Below, piece by piece: positions 8,787 through 16,612 of a DNA stretch of 22,685 bases (position 1 is the stretch's first letter; every line of letters starts with the position of its first letter). The translations under genes and the position numbers were made by a program. The stretch spans positions 1-22,685 of the forward strand of contig CAZNAO010000013.1 of the NCBI GenBank assembly GCA_964571295.1, given 5' to 3'. The notes below the pieces were generated by a model. It was not told the origin of the DNA. It worked only from the letters and a program-made list of their open reading frames with translations, and did not search any database. The DNA is from UBA922 sp964571295. Lineage in GTDB: Bacteria; Patescibacteriota; Patescibacteriia; Magasanikbacterales; UBA922.

Positions 8787-8818
8787 AAAAAACCACCAGC
8801 ACAAGCTGGTGGTTTTTT
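8787..8818. terminator. Rho-independent terminator after the small membrane protein gene
   Basis: The perfect inverted repeat AAAAAACCACCAGC / GCTGGTGGTTTTTT has a 4-base ACAA loop. Read on the minus strand it lies 13 bases after the stop of the gene at 8832 and ends in six T, so it should stop that operon before the giant gene. The symmetry makes it usable in both directions. Confidence 0.88.
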
Positions 8819-8831
8819 ACATAGGTATTCC

Positions 8832-9281
8832 TTATGGTGTCAGTTCAGTGGTTGGATTTGTTGGGGAGTCAGTGGGAGGAGGTGTCGCTGGCTGCTCAGT
8901 AGCAGGCTGCTGCGTACCTGTCTGTTGTTGTGTGTCATCAAAGTAAATTGGCGCGACTTCAATCACTTTTTTGGTACTTGGTCGATATAGGATCGCCTTC
9001 TTCGCAGTTGTATAGATCAATACTTTATCTCCATTCTCTGAATTATTGAAAAATGCCTGATCGGCAAGCTTCTCTTTATCGAGAACCGTTGCAATCGTCG
9101 GAGTCTCTCCTTCAGGGAGTTCCATATAGGTACCGATAACTCCAATCACTTCGGCAATCTCTTCTTCTGCAGATGGAGCAGTCACTGCTTTTTTCCACTG
9201 AAAATAGAAATACGCCGCGGTAATTGATGAACCTACGAACAAGATCAGTATCAATATGGTAAGTATGTAACGTTTAATCAT
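8832..9281 (-). CDS. Conserved small single-pass membrane protein of unknown function
   Basis: 149 residues. A short basic start (MIKR) leads into a membrane helix at about residues 5-28, followed by an outside soluble region and a Pro/Thr/Gln-rich tail (from about residue 116) that looks like a flexible linker. The central part contains GTYMELPEGETPTIATV, then NGDKVLIYTTAKKAILYRP and IEVAPI. I recall closely similar sequences as widespread hypothetical proteins in Parcubacteria genomes; no function is known to me. The stop of the upstream gene is 12 bases before its ATG, so the two are probably cotranscribed. No Shine-Dalgarno motif. The motif identity is from memory, not a search. Confidence 0.85.
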   Translation of the reverse strand: MIKRYILTILILILFVGSSITAAYFYFQWKKAVTAPSAEEEIAEVIGVIGTYMELPEGETPTIATVLDKEKLADQAFFNNSENGDKVLIYTTAKKAILYRPSTKKVIEVAPIYFDDTQQQTGTQQPATEQPATPPPTDSPTNPTTELTP

Positions 9282-9293
9282 ATTTCATGAAAA

Positions 9294-9602
9294 TTATTCT
9301 TCTTTTAATTTTTTCCACTGGGCTTTGACTACTTTTTCGACCACATCCCGAACCTTATCCGGAAGATCATGTTCAACTGCGTAGTTATTCACCACCTCTT
9401 CCACGGTCCGCACATATTCGTTTTTTGACAATTGTCTCCACCCTTTTGAAGAGGTAATTTTTTTCTTAACCTCAGCATACACGTCTGCGGCATAATCCAC
9501 CATATTATCGCGCAACTCACGTCCGCGTTTGGTGGTATTGAGCCACATGAGTCCTGCACCAAGCAGTCCTCCAAAAAATAACCCTTTTTTGAATGTCCCC
9601 AT
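9294..9602 (-). CDS. YtxH-like small membrane-associated protein
   Basis: With the ATG at 9602 the product is 102 residues: MGTFKKG, then a Gly-rich hydrophobic segment (about 8-21, LFFGGLLGAGLMWL), then TKRGRELRDNM and a long charged, probably alpha-helical remainder. The glycine-rich helix followed by a basic GRELR motif resembles the YtxH family, named from Bacillus stress proteins of unclear function. The frame is open further upstream to an ATG at 9695, but those 31 codons lie inside a short-repeat hairpin tract and encode only a KR/F-rich repeat, so I prefer the later start. It is probably transcribed from the promoter at 9712-9720 together with the downstream small membrane protein. 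Confidence 0.75.
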   Translation of the reverse strand: MGTFKKGLFFGGLLGAGLMWLNTTKRGRELRDNMVDYAADVYAEVKKKITSSKGWRQLSKNEYVRTVEEVVNNYAVEHDLPDKVRDVVEKVVKAQWKKLKEE

Positions 9603-9604
9603 AG

Positions 9605-9700
9605 TTAAAGGCTTAAAAGGCTGAAAAAGCTTGAAACGCTTAAAAGGCTTTTTTCGACAGCCTTTCAAGCGTTTTTGGCCTTTTAGGCTTTTCAAGTTTT
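9605..9700. repeat. Short-repeat, hairpin-forming tract upstream of the YtxH-like gene
   Basis: The tract is built of variants of TTAAAAGGCT and TTGAAA(A)GCCT in both orientations. The centre is a 13-bp stem, 9637-9649 with 9659-9671, with one G-U type mismatch and a 9-base T-rich loop. The flanks (about 9610-9636 and 9672-9698) also pair partly, so one long imperfect hairpin can form. It sits between the promoter and the preferred start and so would be in the 5' leader. Confidence 0.7.
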
Positions 9701-9711
9701 TACTGGGAATA

Positions 9712-9720
9712 AGTATAGCA
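9712..9720 (-). promoter_or_regulatory. Extended -10 promoter for the YtxH-like/small membrane protein pair
   Basis: The minus strand reads TGCTATACTTATTC, the same 14 bases as at the giant-gene promoter. A weak -35 (TTGCAT) lies 18 bases upstream, overlapping the end of the preceding glycosyltransferase gene. The leader would run through the hairpin tract. Confidence 0.6.
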
Positions 9721-9733
9721 CACCATCCAAATT

Positions 9734-10888
9734 CTATGCAACAAGTGAACGATATTCACGTTCCAACTGCCTAATAATCGGATCCCATGCATATTTTTCC
9801 TCGACAACTTTCCGGGCATGCTCTCCTGCTCGAACCATGTCCACCTCACCTCCAAAAAAATTGACCAATGCTTCGGAAAGATCTTCTGCGCTTTCAGGCA
9901 TACACACTTCTCCCAAATCAAGCGCAACAGTACGTACTCCCGGTAAATCACTTGCTAAAACTGGTACCCCACTTGCTGCTGCTTCAAGCAGAACCATACC
10001 AAACGCTTCTCCTTTGGTCACTGAAGGAAGAACGCATATATCCCCCATCGTGTAGTGTGCCGGTAATTCCTCATAGGAAACCCTACCGACAAAACGAACA
10101 GTATCCGCAATTCCCATGCCGCGTGCCTGATTTTTGAAATTAGTTATCAATTCCCCATCCCCAACCAGTACACCCTGTAACGAGAGACCTTTTATTCTTG
10201 ATCGGGCGATTGCTTCAAGCAGCACCGGAACACCTTTAAAAAAATGCGCTGCATCCATCCCGCCCACAAACACGACGGTAGGAGCTGCCGGATCCAAATT
10301 ATATTTTTCAAATAACTCTAGAGGCTTTCCCTCGGGGTGAAACCGCTCAATATCTACACCGAACGGCAATTCGCGCCATTTTTCTTTGTGTCTTTCATAT
10401 AATTCTCGCGCATCACTTTCCGCCACATAATCAAAAGAACTTGCGATCACACGATCCGCAGTTTCAAGCACGTAGGGCATAAACCACTCTGCATATAGTT
10501 TAAAAAAAAGCCCCTTTAGTCCCTCTGCACGCGTATCCATGTGATAGGTCACAACCAATTTTTTCTCCGGATTCCTTTTTTTCCATCGAGCAACCAAGGA
10601 TGCAACACCGAAAAATGGGTAATGCAAATGAACAATATCAAATGCATCCAGTTCGCGAGCCAGTTGCGGCAGATATGCCGCATTGCCGTATGCGAGACTC
10701 GGCTTCAGGCGACGGGCATAATCAACAATATCTTTTCGATCTTTTTCTACTGCAGCACGCGAATAATTCGGAGTAAAGACCTCTACTTCATGTCCCTGGT
10801 GTGCCAATCGTGATGCGGTTTCAAATACGACCGTACCCATGCCGCCGTAATAGGGAGGGTAGGTTGAAACAATATGCGCTATTTTCAT
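9734..10888 (-). CDS. Glycosyltransferase family 4 (GT-B fold)
   Basis: 384 residues, the usual size of the family. The N-terminal Rossmann half begins MKIAHIVSTYPPYYGGMGTV with the glycine loop that closes over the acceptor site; HLHYPFFG follows at about 88. The C-terminal half has VVFVGGMD at about 205-212, GDGE at 253-256 and the sugar-nucleotide motif E294-x7-E302 (EAFGMVLLE) followed by ASGVPVLASDLPGV. It probably transfers a hexose from a nucleotide sugar to a lipid-linked glycan on the cytoplasmic face; donor and acceptor cannot be read from sequence. The start is the ATG at 10888, 23 bases after the stop of the DUF2304 gene, consistent with one operon. Stop is TAG. Confidence 0.92.
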   Translation of the reverse strand: MKIAHIVSTYPPYYGGMGTVVFETASRLAHQGHEVEVFTPNYSRAAVEKDRKDIVDYARRLKPSLAYGNAAYLPQLARELDAFDIVHLHYPFFGVASLVARWKKRNPEKKLVVTYHMDTRAEGLKGLFFKLYAEWFMPYVLETADRVIASSFDYVAESDARELYERHKEKWRELPFGVDIERFHPEGKPLELFEKYNLDPAAPTVVFVGGMDAAHFFKGVPVLLEAIARSRIKGLSLQGVLVGDGELITNFKNQARGMGIADTVRFVGRVSYEELPAHYTMGDICVLPSVTKGEAFGMVLLEAAASGVPVLASDLPGVRTVALDLGEVCMPESAEDLSEALVNFFGGEVDMVRAGEHARKVVEEKYAWDPIIRQLEREYRSLVA

Positions 10889-10911
10889 ACGTTTATTCGA
10901 ATGTTCCTGTC

Positions 10912-11247
10912 TTATTTCGCTGACCTGTCTTCAAGAGCTTTTTCCCGTGCAATTACGGTCAGATCCCGTTTTAACCCTTCTACTTTTATATGTAATTTGA
11001 ATACTACAAAGAAAAGAACCGCTATCGATGCGTACATGACCAGATCGACTCCGCGCCCGATCCCGATCATATCAGCAACACGCTGCGCAATATTCGGTAG
11101 AGACACAATGCTTACGAGCGCAACCCAAAATACTATCCAAAAAAACGCACCCAACGGTCCGAGTAGATTTTCACGTTTTTTTCGGGCAACACTTATCAAG
11201 GCTGAAAGCGCAAGAAATGCAATTATGAGTTGAAAGATAATTCGCAT
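10912..11247 (-). CDS. DUF2304 family small membrane protein
   Basis: 111 residues from the ATG at 11247. A TTG two codons earlier, touching the stop of the previous gene, is a less likely start. Three hydrophobic segments are visible: about residues 3-18, 31-50 and 68-86. RKKRENLLGPLGAFFWIVFW between the first two is typical of DUF2304. The protein ends in a charged, probably cytoplasmic helix. Family members often lie next to a family 2 glycosyltransferase, as here, and may tether or assist it at the membrane; that role is inferred, the biochemistry being unknown to me. Confidence 0.82.
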   Translation of the reverse strand: MRIIFQLIIAFLALSALISVARKKRENLLGPLGAFFWIVFWVALVSIVSLPNIAQRVADMIGIGRGVDLVMYASIAVLFFVVFKLHIKVEGLKRDLTVIAREKALEDRSAK

Positions 11248-11253
11248 ATACAA

Positions 11254-11913
11254 CTATTTAACAAATTTTCCAATAATCAAATCCTTTACAATCGCCAATC
11301 CTCCGCGCATCCCTTGCCCATATTCATGGTATCGTACCGTGACCGGAATTTCCGCATATCGCAACCCTTTTTTCCTAATGATCTCAATAATTTCTGTGGC
11401 ATGTGCCATACCATTCTGGGTAATCTTGATCTCGGCAACCGCTCGAGACCCTAATACCCTAAACCCATTATGCGCATCCGTCAACCTAACTCTCGTAAAT
11501 ATATAATTAACCCAGCGCGCGATCGGGAGCACAATATATCGCTTCAACCATGGAATATGAGCTGCCCCCCCGAGAAACCGCGAACCAAGTACGATATCGA
11601 CATGATCTTTTTCAAGCACCTCACAGGCACGTGCAATGTCACCCGGATCAAACTGTCCATCACCATCAAAATGGATTACAGTTGCAGCACCCCGCAATCG
11701 TGCATAGGCATGACCAGTCTCAAGTGCCGCCCCCTGTCCCATATTTATCGAATGACCAAGAACCGTTGCCCCCGCTTCTCGTGCGCGCGCCGTCGTATCA
11801 TCGGTCGAACCATCATCAATCACACACACTTCGTCGACATGTGGGATAAGCGATCGGACTACCGATGCAATTCGTTTCGATTCGTTGTACGCAGGAACAA
11901 TAGCTACGATCAT
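11254..11913 (-). CDS. Soluble family 2 glycosyltransferase (dolichyl-phosphate mannose synthase-like)
   Basis: 219 residues from the ATG at 11913. It shows IVAIVPAYNE at the start, VIDDGSTDDT (D33, D34), the DxD metal site D83-G-D85 in HFDGDGQFDP, and LGSRFLGG. LTDAHNGFRVL follows at about 145-155, a pattern of polyprenyl-phosphate-sugar synthases. No C-terminal membrane domain is present, so the adjacent DUF2304 protein may supply the membrane contact. It probably moves a sugar from a nucleotide donor to polyprenyl phosphate or a lipid-linked acceptor. The frame extends to a TTG at 11961, but the extra 16 residues (WYFYPYVNFF) do not match the family and include a hairpin region. Confidence 0.88.
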   Translation of the reverse strand: MIVAIVPAYNESKRIASVVRSLIPHVDEVCVIDDGSTDDTTARAREAGATVLGHSINMGQGAALETGHAYARLRGAATVIHFDGDGQFDPGDIARACEVLEKDHVDIVLGSRFLGGAAHIPWLKRYIVLPIARWVNYIFTRVRLTDAHNGFRVLGSRAVAEIKITQNGMAHATEIIEIIRKKGLRYAEIPVTVRYHEYGQGMRGGLAIVKDLIIGKFVK

Positions 11914-11923
11914 AAAAAAATTC

Positions 11924-11970
11924 ACGTAAGGATAGAAGTACCACAGAATACGATGCACCAAATCTTACGT
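11924..11970 (-). terminator. Possible long-loop hairpin with T-run before the family 2 glycosyltransferase
   Basis: ACGTAAG (11924-11930) pairs with CTTACGT (11964-11970) across a 33-base loop. On the minus strand a run of seven T at 11920-11914 follows closely and leads straight into the ATG at 11913. It could be a weak terminator or attenuator in the 88-base gap after the SDR gene; the short stem makes this uncertain. Confidence 0.25.
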
Positions 11971-12001
11971 CGTGATATGTGAGTCGCCGGTCAACAATCT
12001 A

Positions 12002-13018
12002 CTAATAACTCACCGTTTCTTTGTGTGCAAGCGTATAATCGATCGTACGACGTAATCCGTCTTCCAGCCCGACCAATGGAATCCAGCCGAGTTGTTCCTT
12101 GGCACGCCTTAAATCAGGAATACCTTTTTTGGTCAAAAATACCAACGGATTTTCATATCTGATCGTCGAAGTCGAACGCGTCATCGCAATAATTTGTCGC
12201 GCAATATCTCCCATACGATGTGACTGATCAGAACCCAAATTCAAAATTCGTGTCTCAGGTCCTGTATTCATGAGTCGTACCAGCCCATCGACCATATCGG
12301 TCACATAGCAGAGTGACTGATGCATCGAATCTTCTCCATAAATCACCAATTCTTCACCCGACAGCGCCGCCAAAATAAAATCAGGAATAAGCAGTCCATC
12401 CCGCAGCTTCATGCGAGGACCATAGGTAGTGAAAATACGCCCGATTTTCGCATCAAGTCCGTATACTTGTACATAGGTTTCGACACAGGTCTCAGCAAAT
12501 CGCTTCCCTTCATCATAACATCCTCGTGGCGAAAGATGGTGTACGATCCCTTCGTCATCTTCGGAAAAAATATGATCCTCACTTTTAGGATCTCCATACA
12601 CTACCGAACTTGAGCCAAATAAGTACTTCGCACGATATTGTACCGCAAGATCAAGCGTCGAGAGCATCGCACGCGAATTTGCCCAGAGTGACTGAATTTT
12701 CAATGAATCAAAATTCTTTGGACTGGTCGGACATGCTAGATGATAAATTTCCTGCACCCCTTGAAATCTTACCCTGAATTTCTCAAGCTCGGGAAACTGC
12801 AGGAGATCAATCGGCTTGGTCACATCATACTTGATAAATTCAAAATCAGGATATTGCAACAAGTGCTCAATATTCACGATCGACGAATTCGACAAATCAT
12901 CCATGCAAATAACATGTGCCTCCTTCAGCAACCGCTCACATACATGCGAACCCAAAAAACCTGCACCACCAGTGACGAGTACGTTTTTCTTTTCAAAAAT
13001 AGGAATATCGGCTTGCAT
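12002..13018 (-). CDS. SDR sugar-nucleotide enzyme, diverged UDP-glucuronate decarboxylase-like
   Basis: 338 residues. It has an extended-SDR NAD site GGAGFLG at 17-23, the YxxxK pair Y168/K172 in SPRGCYDEGKRFAE, and RIFTTYGPRM at 194-203. These are signature stretches of UDP-glucuronate decarboxylase and its relatives. It departs from the paralogue at 19128 in the substrate region: the usual QTRSF is MHQSL here, so Gln234 replaces the arginine, and GRVVSNF is GLLIPDF. It may therefore act on another nucleotide sugar or do a related epimerase/dehydratase step. It lies 22 bases after the protease stop. Stop is TAG. The SDR assignment is firm, the reaction is not. Confidence 0.85.
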   Translation of the reverse strand: MQADIPIFEKKNVLVTGGAGFLGSHVCERLLKEAHVICMDDLSNSSIVNIEHLLQYPDFEFIKYDVTKPIDLLQFPELEKFRVRFQGVQEIYHLACPTSPKNFDSLKIQSLWANSRAMLSTLDLAVQYRAKYLFGSSSVVYGDPKSEDHIFSEDDEGIVHHLSPRGCYDEGKRFAETCVETYVQVYGLDAKIGRIFTTYGPRMKLRDGLLIPDFILAALSGEELVIYGEDSMHQSLCYVTDMVDGLVRLMNTGPETRILNLGSDQSHRMGDIARQIIAMTRSTSTIRYENPLVFLTKKGIPDLRRAKEQLGWIPLVGLEDGLRRTIDYTLAHKETVSY

Positions 13019-13040
13019 AAAATTTTTCTAAAGGATAACT

Positions 13041-15074
13041 TCAATATGTTCCGATCATTGTCATTACTTTTTTTCCACTTATAGCTGCCGTATCGATTGA
13101 CCGGTCCAACAAACGAGTCCCGTCGATATCGAATATTCTGAGCGGTCCCGCTCCTTCTTTAGGAGTCACCACTATCCGTTCTTTACCTCCTTCGCCATAC
13201 ACGACCGAATTCACCTGTATTCCTCCGCGGAATGACAAATCATACGGCCGAAATGTCTGTGCCAGCGTACCCTGTACCGTATACACCGTGACTACTCCCC
13301 CAACACCTACATTGGTACCAAGTATAATGCGATTCTGTTCAGGATCGGAAAATTCAGATACGTACGCAATGCTCCCAAGCGATTTCATGGAGGTTGCAAA
13401 CAACACTTCCGGTCGCGCAGTAAGAGACGCGATTCTTCGCACCGTGACTACCGAACCCGCAGATTCAGTTGCTGTAATTATTTCATCTTTTCCGGTCTCC
13501 GCAATCGACCGTACCGTTGCAAATCCATTTCTCCACCCTTCCGGACCCTGTACAGTCCCCACTTTGACCCCGTCGAGCGCAAATACAGTGATTTCTCCGG
13601 TATCTCCGGCAACCAGCGCAATTTCTTTACCTGGATCCCCTTCAATATCCGCTGCAATGAGTGTATATTTTTTTGCAGGTACGGCCCATTGAAATTTCTG
13701 CACACCTTCTCGGGTATACACCGTTATTACATGCTCTCGCACATCTTTTTGTCTAAGGACCGCATAATACACCGTGCCCTGCAAATCACGAAGTGGTGTA
13801 AACACGATCGCATTTGCAAGATAGTCTGCGTGAACCTCTATTTTATTTCCCTGCAATATATCGAGATACTTCCCCTGCCCTTCGGATGCGACCAGAAGTC
13901 GACGTGGTGCGGTAAATGATTGGTCATAATCCCCATTTACAAACATCCGTGCCGGTGGAACCACCCCTAAGCGCGCACTCTCAACCGCTCTTCCTACCTG
14001 TACCAATCCGCTCCCATAGGCTTTTTGATATGCCTTCTCATTATCACTTGGTGTATGATGTACCGTTGCTTTAAGTGTGCGGACAACTTGATCCACATTC
14101 CACGTCGGTCGCATACTTTTTATCAATGCAGCTGCAGCAGTCGCAAATGGGGCGGCAAACGAGGTGCCATTCCACCCAGTCGAATATGACACGCCTTTAT
14201 CATTTTGTATCCCATCTCTGATTGGCCCTCCGATATCAATACCTGGAGCAGTCACATCAACACAGGTCGCACCTATATTGGAAAATGGCGTCAATCTGCG
14301 ATTATCATCAATTGCAGATACACCGATAATCGAGGTATATGGATTAAACGCATCCACACAGATTGGAAATTCTTGATCAACATCAAGGTCTGCACGGTCA
14401 TTCCCCGCAGCTGCGACAACCACCACATCTTTCTGGTATGCATATTCAATTGCTTTACGCACCTCGGGAGCGCTTCCTTTCCCGACCATGCTAATATTGA
14501 TCACCGACGCACCATTATCAACTGCGTAATAGATCGCTTCAACCAATGGAGCAATATCCCCACCTCCTGACCCTTCAGTCGTAACTACTTGTAAATTCAT
14601 CAATCGTACTCCGTGTGCGATTCCTGCCCCATCTCGATTATTGTTACCTGTAGCCCCGATAATACCCGCAACGACAGTCGCATGGTGCTTGACTGAAAAA
14701 ATACTCCCGCCGGGCGTCTGGTTTTCCAGTGGATTAGTCGGCTTGTCCAATACAAAATTCCACCCGTGCAGATCATCTATATATCCATTACGATCATCAT
14801 CGATTCCATTACTCGAAATTTCTCCAGTATTCGTCCAGAGAGCGTCCCTAAGGTCAGGATGCATCTCATCAAACCCATTATCAATAATCGCAACAACCAC
14901 CGCAGATGACCCTCCCCCTGCTTCCCATGCGCGATAGACATCTGCAGATTGATATGACCATTGAGGGGCCTCAGGATCATTGGGAAGCCCTATTGTAAAA
15001 GCGCTAATTCCACCACCAAAAGATAGAGGTAAGAGAAGAAGTGAATAAATGAGTATCCTCGACCACCATCTCAT
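13041..15074 (-). CDS. Secreted subtilisin-like (S8) serine protease with C-terminal propeller-like half
   Basis: 677 residues starting at the ATG 15074. Residues 1-25 form a signal peptide (MRWWSR, hydrophobic core, then GISA). The catalytic triad is complete: D65 in AIIDNGFDEMHPDL, H131 in HATVVAG, S305 in NGTSFAAP, with the oxyanion asparagine N225 in AAAGND. No separate inhibitor prodomain is evident, since only about 35 residues lie between the signal and the protease fold. From about 380 to the end, repeated beta-strand segments (EIALVAGDTGEITVFALDG, NRIILGTNVGVGGVVTVYT) resemble FG-GAP/VCBS propeller repeats and may bind substrate or surface. A promoter lies just upstream. It probably acts outside the cell or in the envelope. 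Confidence 0.93.
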   Translation of the reverse strand: MRWWSRILIYSLLLLPLSFGGGISAFTIGLPNDPEAPQWSYQSADVYRAWEAGGGSSAVVVAIIDNGFDEMHPDLRDALWTNTGEISSNGIDDDRNGYIDDLHGWNFVLDKPTNPLENQTPGGSIFSVKHHATVVAGIIGATGNNNRDGAGIAHGVRLMNLQVVTTEGSGGGDIAPLVEAIYYAVDNGASVINISMVGKGSAPEVRKAIEYAYQKDVVVVAAAGNDRADLDVDQEFPICVDAFNPYTSIIGVSAIDDNRRLTPFSNIGATCVDVTAPGIDIGGPIRDGIQNDKGVSYSTGWNGTSFAAPFATAAAALIKSMRPTWNVDQVVRTLKATVHHTPSDNEKAYQKAYGSGLVQVGRAVESARLGVVPPARMFVNGDYDQSFTAPRRLLVASEGQGKYLDILQGNKIEVHADYLANAIVFTPLRDLQGTVYYAVLRQKDVREHVITVYTREGVQKFQWAVPAKKYTLIAADIEGDPGKEIALVAGDTGEITVFALDGVKVGTVQGPEGWRNGFATVRSIAETGKDEIITATESAGSVVTVRRIASLTARPEVLFATSMKSLGSIAYVSEFSDPEQNRIILGTNVGVGGVVTVYTVQGTLAQTFRPYDLSFRGGIQVNSVVYGEGGKERIVVTPKEGAGPLRIFDIDGTRLLDRSIDTAAISGKKVMTMIGTY

Positions 15075-15139
15075 AGGGGGGCTTGTTTTTTGGGCTCTAT
15101 TTTGCTAAATTATATTCATAAGTATAACATACACATTCT
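15075..15139. promoter_or_regulatory. 65-base divergent intergenic region
   Basis: This AT-rich gap separates the protease gene (minus) from the polyprenyl sugar transferase (plus). It contains the minus-strand promoter. For the plus strand only weak candidates are seen (TTGCTA at about 15102), so I do not assign a plus promoter. There is no Shine-Dalgarno motif before the GTG at 15140. Confidence 0.5.
15121..15129 (-). promoter_or_regulatory. Extended -10 promoter of the protease operon
   Basis: The minus strand reads TGTTATACTTATG, with TTGCGA 17 bases upstream (15149-15144) as a fair -35 box. It lies about 47 bases before the protease ATG and matches the TATACTTAT core of the promoters at 8735 and 9712. 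The -35 overlaps the first codons of the divergent gene. Confidence 0.65.
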
Positions 15140-16540
15140 GTGATCGCAACTATCAAATTCAGCTATCGCCTTCGACAAGTTTTTCTGTTACTTGGAGACC
15201 TTGCCTCATACTACATCGGATTTGTGGCGGCATTGGGGGTCAGAACCCTCTCCATCCCCCCTCTTGATTCTCTTGCATCACATTTCTCACCATTTTCGAT
15301 GGTGTTTTTATTATGGATCATCGTGAACTATGTAAACGGCCTCTATGACCTCAGACTTATGACCCTTGCCGGTAACGTGCGAAAGGTGGTTGAGTCTGCG
15401 ATTATTGCGCTCACCGTTGGGGTTATCTTCTTCTACCTTATCCCAACCCCTTCTATTATGCCAAAAACCATCTTGGCTCTTACGGTTATAATTGGATTTG
15501 GTATCTCATGGTTATTTCGCGCATTTTACCTCTCGTATATTGGCACCCACAAACTCAAGACGCGGATCTTATTTCTCGGAGTAACCGAAGAAATAAAGGA
15601 ATTGATTTCAATCGTAACCAGCCACCCTAATCTTGGCTACACCGTTTCAGCAGTTATCGATCCTGAACGAGTATTCACCAAATCCCCTGATTCTGACATC
15701 GAGCTTTACCACACACTGAACACTCTGCGTCCCGCAATTGATACACAACATATTCATACTGTGGTCGTCGCACCTACCATGAATGAAGAAGAGGCAGTCA
15801 AACGTGAGTTGTATGAACTCCTGTTCTGGCAAGTCCAGATTGTTGATATGACTTCATTTTATGAATTAGTCACCGGACGCATACCGCCAAGCACATTCTC
15901 CGAAAGCTGGTTTCTCAATAATCTACAAACTGCAGAACATCCGGTGTACAGCAAAGCAAAGCGAGGGGTCGATATCGGATTTGGTATCTTGTTTTGTCTC
16001 GCACTCTCCGTACTCTTCCCTGTGCTTGCACTTGCAATCAAGCTCTCTTCTCCTGGTCGCATCATTTTCAAACAAAAACGAATTGGGGAAGGCGGACAAA
16101 TCTTCTGGATGTATAAATTCCGAACCATGTATACTCTAGCTGAAGATGGGAGTGCCGAAACACATGGCGCTGAATTCAGTAAAAAAGGGGACGCACGTAT
16201 CACACTCGTAGGGTCGTTCCTCAGAAAAACTCGACTTGACGAATTACCCCAAGCACTCAACTTATTAAAAGGGGAAATCACACTCGTCGGTCCTCGACCC
16301 GAACGACCCGAAATTGTTGAACAACTAACGGCACAAATGCCCTACTACCCACTACGACATATTATCAAACCAGGGATCACTGGCTGGGCTGCGATACATC
16401 AACACTACACTGACACACTGGAATCATCCCTGAAAAAATTACAATATGATCTGTACTATATAAAAAATCGCTCAGCACTGCTGGACATTTCAATCATTCT
16501 CAAAACGATCAATGTGGTAGTACGCGGAATGGGGCAGTAA
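15140..16540 (+). CDS. Polyprenyl-phosphate sugar-1-phosphate transferase (initiating glycosyltransferase)
   Basis: 466 residues from a GTG start; no in-frame ATG is better placed. The N-terminal part has about four membrane helices (roughly 12-35, 50-68, 86-102, 109-130). A Rossmann-like CoA-binding-type domain follows (about 140-250). The bacterial sugar transferase domain runs from SKAKRGVDIG at 271, with a re-entrant membrane helix at about 282-301. Key motifs are KFRTM (336-340), the catalytic pair D367-E368 in TRLDELP, and VGPRPERPE (383-391). The family moves a sugar-1-phosphate from a UDP-sugar to undecaprenyl phosphate and so starts assembly of a surface glycan. The sugar cannot be read from sequence. 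It is the only plus-strand gene here. Confidence 0.95.
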   Translation: MIATIKFSYRLRQVFLLLGDLASYYIGFVAALGVRTLSIPPLDSLASHFSPFSMVFLLWIIVNYVNGLYDLRLMTLAGNVRKVVESAIIALTVGVIFFYLIPTPSIMPKTILALTVIIGFGISWLFRAFYLSYIGTHKLKTRILFLGVTEEIKELISIVTSHPNLGYTVSAVIDPERVFTKSPDSDIELYHTLNTLRPAIDTQHIHTVVVAPTMNEEEAVKRELYELLFWQVQIVDMTSFYELVTGRIPPSTFSESWFLNNLQTAEHPVYSKAKRGVDIGFGILFCLALSVLFPVLALAIKLSSPGRIIFKQKRIGEGGQIFWMYKFRTMYTLAEDGSAETHGAEFSKKGDARITLVGSFLRKTRLDELPQALNLLKGEITLVGPRPERPEIVEQLTAQMPYYPLRHIIKPGITGWAAIHQHYTDTLESSLKKLQYDLYYIKNRSALLDISIILKTINVVVRGMGQ

Positions 16541-16561
16541 CAAGTCTACATTTCTAAGTTT

Positions 16562-16592
16562 AAAAAAGACATCATACGCTGATGTCTTTTTT
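16562..16592. terminator. Bidirectional terminator between convergent genes
   Basis: The perfect 13-bp inverted repeat AAAAAAGACATCA / TGATGTCTTTTTT has a 5-base loop. It lies 21 bases after the polyprenyl transferase stop and 20 bases after the galE stop on the other strand, with T-runs on both sides, so it can serve both genes. Confidence 0.9.
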
Positions 16593-16612
16593 GTCAGGTT
16601 GAGTTTGGAGTT

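Noticed and set aside
9603..9695. N-terminal extension of the YtxH-like protein from an ATG at 9695
   Set aside because: The extra 31 codons fall in the hairpin repeat tract and encode only Lys/Arg/Phe-rich repeats, and the downstream ATG begins the recognisable glycine-rich helix.
11914..11961. TTG start for the family 2 glycosyltransferase, adding 16 residues
   Set aside because: The extension does not match the family, which normally begins at the IVAIVPAYNE strand, and overlaps a hairpin.
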